A stretch of 64,000 nt of DNA, taken from positions 1 through 64,000 of the forward strand of contig NZ_JAKCFA010000011.1 of the NCBI RefSeq assembly GCF_024198215.1. Direction: 5' to 3'. Below the pieces are notes generated by a model. That model was not told the origin of the DNA, searched no databases, and saw only the letters and a list, made by a program, of their open reading frames with translations. This document shows, one piece after another, positions 61,742 through 64,000 of this stretch. Every line of letters starts with the position of its first letter. The stretch's first letter is position 1. A program made the position numbers and the translations under genes. The DNA comes from Myxococcus qinghaiensis (GTDB lineage: Bacteria > Myxococcota > Myxococcia > Myxococcales > Myxococcaceae).

Positions 61742-64000
61742 ATGAGCACTTCAATTCCCGGCGGCGGTCAGGAAGCCCTCCTGCGGCGCGCACTGCGCAA
61801 GCTGGAGGAAACCGAGTCCAAGCTCCGAGCCCTGGAGCGAGGGCAGCACGAACCCATCGCCATCATCGGGATGAGCTGCCGCTTCCCTGGCGGGGCCACC
61901 AGTCCCGAAGCCTTCCGCGAGCTGCTGGCCTCGGGACGAGACGCCGTGCGCGACGTGCCCCTGGAGCGATGGGATGCGGAAGCGCTCCATGACCCAGACC
62001 CGGACACCCAGGGTGCGCTGACCGCGCGCAAGGGATGCTTCATCGACCCGCCGGACCAATTCGACGCGGCCTTCTTCGGCATCAGCCCGCGCGAGGCCGC
62101 GCGGATGGACCCGCAGCAACGGCTGCTGCTCGAGGTGAGCTGGGAGGCACTGGAGCGAGCGGGCGTGGCACCCGACTCGCTGATGGGGAGTCTGACCGGG
62201 GTGATGGTCGGCGTCGCCAGCCACGACTACTTCGAGATGTCCACGAGCACGCCGGAGGCCATCGACGCGTATACCGGCTCGGGCACGGCGCTGAGCGTGG
62301 CGGCGGGGCGACTCTCCTATGTCCTCGGCCTGAGGGGGCCCGCGCTCTCGGTGGACACGGCCTGCTCATCGTCGCTGGTCGCGGTCCACCTCGCGTGTCA
62401 GTCGCTGCGGCTGGGGGAATGCAACCTGGCGCTCGCGGGCGGAGTGAGCCTGATGCTCGCGCCCATCCTCGCGATGATTGAGTCGCGCACGCGCATGCTC
62501 GCGCCGGACGGGCGCTGCAAGACGTTCGACGCGTCGGCGGATGGCGTGGTGCGAGGTGAGGGCTGTGGCGTGGTGGTGCTGGAGCGGCTCTCCGACGCAC
62601 AGCGGGCGGGGCATCGCATCCTCGCGGTCATCCGAGGCTCCGCGGTCAACCAGGATGGCCGCAGCGCGGGCCTCACCGTGCCGAACGGCTCCGCGCAGGA
62701 GGCGGTCATCCGCCGAGCCCTGGAGCAGGCGGACCTCTCACCGAGACAGGTCGGCTTCGTCGAAGCGCATGGCACGGGCACCTCGCTCGGAGACCCCATC
62801 GAGGTGGAGGCCCTGGGCGCCGTGCTGTCACAGGGGCGTGCAGCGAATGGCCCCCTGTTGATTGGCTCCGTGAAGCCCCACATCGGCCACCTGGAAGCGG
62901 CGGCCGGCATCGCGGGCTTGATGAAGCTGGTGCTCTCGCTAGAGGACGGCACCCTCCCACCGCACCTCCACCTCAAGACGCCCAACCCGCGCATCGACTG
63001 GGACACCCTTGGGGTGCGCGTCGTGACGCAGCCCACGCCCTGGCCGCTCATCGATGGCCGACGCGTCGGCGGCGTCAGCTCCTTCGGCTTCTCGGGGACG
63101 AACGCCCACGTCATCGTGGAGCAGGCCCCTGTGCGAGAGGACAGGCCCGCCGCGCCCGAGCGTCCGTGGCAGCTCGTGACGCTGTCAGGAGCCTCGGCCG
63201 AGGCACTGGAAGCCCAGGTCGACCAGTACCACCGTCATCTCGCCCCCAATCCCGCGCTGCCGCTCGCGGCTGTCGCTGCCACCGCGAACGGCGGACGAAC
63301 TCACTTCCGTCACCGCGCCGCGTTCATCGCCCGGAACACCGAGGAGCTGACAAGCCAGCTCCAGCGAAGGGAGTCCAGCAGCCGGGGAGTCACTCCGGAC
63401 GAGCTCCCGCGCATCGCCTTTCTCTTCAGCGGGCAAGACGCCTGGTGCGTGGGAATGGGCAAGGAGCTGTTCGCGTCCGAGCCACGCTTCCGCGAAGTGC
63501 TGGAGCGCTGTGAAGCCATCCTCGTCCCGCGACTGGAGCGTCCGCTTCGCTCAGTGCTTTTCGACGAGGACGCTGGGTCCACGCTGCTGTCCCGAACCGA
63601 CCACACGCAGCCCGCGCTGTTCGCGCTCCAGTACGCGCTCGTGGAGCTGTGGAAGTCCTTCGGCATCGAGCCCGCGGCGGTCATGGGCGACGGCGTTGGA
63701 GAGCTGGCCGCCGCGTGTGCCGCCGGAATCTTCACGCTGGAGGACGGGCTCACACTCGTCGCGGAGCGGGGCCGATTCATGCAGGCCCTCACGGACGAAG
63801 GGCGGATGGCCGCCAACTCCGTGCCGCGGATGAAGCCGGGGCTCCAGGACTTCGGAGACATCGTCGCGCGGCTTCGGATGAAGGAGCCTCGACTCCCCTT
63901 CATCTCCAACGTGACGGCCCGGGCCATGGGCGCGGAGGTGACTCAGCCCGACTACTGGGCCGGACACGCGCGCGGCCCGGTGATGTTCGCGGATGGAGTG
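61742..64000 (+). CDS. Type I PKS, partial: KS followed by a degenerate AT
   Basis: The 5' 753 codons of a PKS that runs off the window. The ATG follows the previous stop directly. The N-terminal helix (LLRRALRKLEETESKLRALE) is a docking coiled coil. The KS is complete, with Cys208 (DTACSSSL), His343 (EAHGTGTSLGDP) and His383 (KPHIGHLEAAAG). The following AT-like region begins normally (IAFLFSGQDAWCVGMG, TQPALFALQYAL), but the nucleophile motif GHSxG reads GDGVG (Gly651 where Ser is expected). Only ~38 residues lie between RGRFMQ and FISNVTA, against ~98 in the AT of the preceding gene, so the substrate-specificity motif is missing too. The frame is intact on both sides. This AT cannot load an extender in the normal way. 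Confidence 0.93.
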   Translation, partial: MSTSIPGGGQEALLRRALRKLEETESKLRALERGQHEPIAIIGMSCRFPGGATSPEAFRELLASGRDAVRDVPLERWDAEALHDPDPDTQGALTARKGCFIDPPDQFDAAFFGISPREAARMDPQQRLLLEVSWEALERAGVAPDSLMGSLTGVMVGVASHDYFEMSTSTPEAIDAYTGSGTALSVAAGRLSYVLGLRGPALSVDTACSSSLVAVHLACQSLRLGECNLALAGGVSLMLAPILAMIESRTRMLAPDGRCKTFDASADGVVRGEGCGVVVLERLSDAQRAGHRILAVIRGSAVNQDGRSAGLTVPNGSAQEAVIRRALEQADLSPRQVGFVEAHGTGTSLGDPIEVEALGAVLSQGRAANGPLLIGSVKPHIGHLEAAAGIAGLMKLVLSLEDGTLPPHLHLKTPNPRIDWDTLGVRVVTQPTPWPLIDGRRVGGVSSFGFSGTNAHVIVEQAPVREDRPAAPERPWQLVTLSGASAEALEAQVDQYHRHLAPNPALPLAAVAATANGGRTHFRHRAAFIARNTEELTSQLQRRESSSRGVTPDELPRIAFLFSGQDAWCVGMGKELFASEPRFREVLERCEAILVPRLERPLRSVLFDEDAGSTLLSRTDHTQPALFALQYALVELWKSFGIEPAAVMGDGVGELAAACAAGIFTLEDGLTLVAERGRFMQALTDEGRMAANSVPRMKPGLQDFGDIVARLRMKEPRLPFISNVTARAMGAEVTQPDYWAGHARGPVMFADGV

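Overview
The window is high-GC DNA from a myxobacterium of the suborder Cystobacterineae (Myxococcus, Corallococcus, Pyxidicoccus or a close relative). Evidence: a double-CXXCG (SitI6-type) immunity protein and a lipoprotein toxin/Imm11 pair, both typical of Myxococcus kin-discrimination paralog families; many exported lipoproteins and proteases; a RegB/RegA-type two-component pair; and a large hybrid NRPS/PKS cluster. Identifications come from reading the sequence and from memory of protein families. No database search was run.

Layout. (1) 1-4262: low-GC foreign material. A degenerate ~22-bp tandem repeat, like an IS21-type element end, abuts a truncated large protein with a PIN-like segment; a frameshifted double-CXXCG immunity gene follows. 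(2) 4296-15994: a minus-strand run. It holds a secreted HExxH metalloprotease; a molybdenum hydroxylase operon (diheme lipoprotein, 2Fe-2S subunit, molybdopterin subunit); a small membrane protein; a RegB/RegA-like sensor and regulator; a three-gene set with an M23-like peptidase and two exported repeat proteins; and a GH2/GH5-like glycosidase. (3) 16103-35357: ordinary chromosomal genes on both strands. These include a 1480-aa lipoprotein with eight Asp/Cys-rich repeats, thiD, an ECF42-type sigma factor with its DGPF partner, two paralogous lipoproteins (one fused to a ferritin-like domain), a subtilase lipoprotein, a CotH-kinase lipoprotein, an OpgC-like membrane protein, a MauG/CcpA-type peroxidase, a beta-carbonic anhydrase, a pentapeptide-repeat protein and a DUF2254 protein. 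(4) 35428-39144: a decayed island next to tRNA-Leu(UAA), with an mgtC remnant, the 3' end of a group II intron and a tyrosine-recombinase C-terminus. (5) 39145-44708: a matrixin-like protease with a six-repeat beta-propeller, two XRE regulators, a SitA-like AHH nuclease toxin with Imm11 immunity, and a small exported protein. (6) 45015 to the right edge: a co-directional NRPS/PKS cluster that runs out of the window.

The cluster reads as follows. A B12-binding radical SAM enzyme comes first. Next is a classic pyrrole starter set: acyl-CoA-dehydrogenase-like prolyl-PCP oxidase, stand-alone adenylation domain with a proline-like pocket, and free PCP. Then come an orphan condensation-carrier protein and an MDR oxidoreductase. 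A megasynthase follows (TubC docking, heterocyclisation, adenylation, PCP, KS, AT, DH, KR, ACP), and then the start of another PKS whose AT has lost its catalytic serine and an internal segment. The predicted product is a pyrrole joined to an oxazoline or thiazoline and extended by a polyketide, probably a polyene. That logic matches DKxanthene, the yellow developmental pigment of Myxococcus, so I regard this as a DKxanthene-like cluster. It may therefore be a known system. The degenerate AT, the orphan C-carrier protein, the uncertain A-domain pocket and the radical SAM enzyme are the parts most worth a second look.
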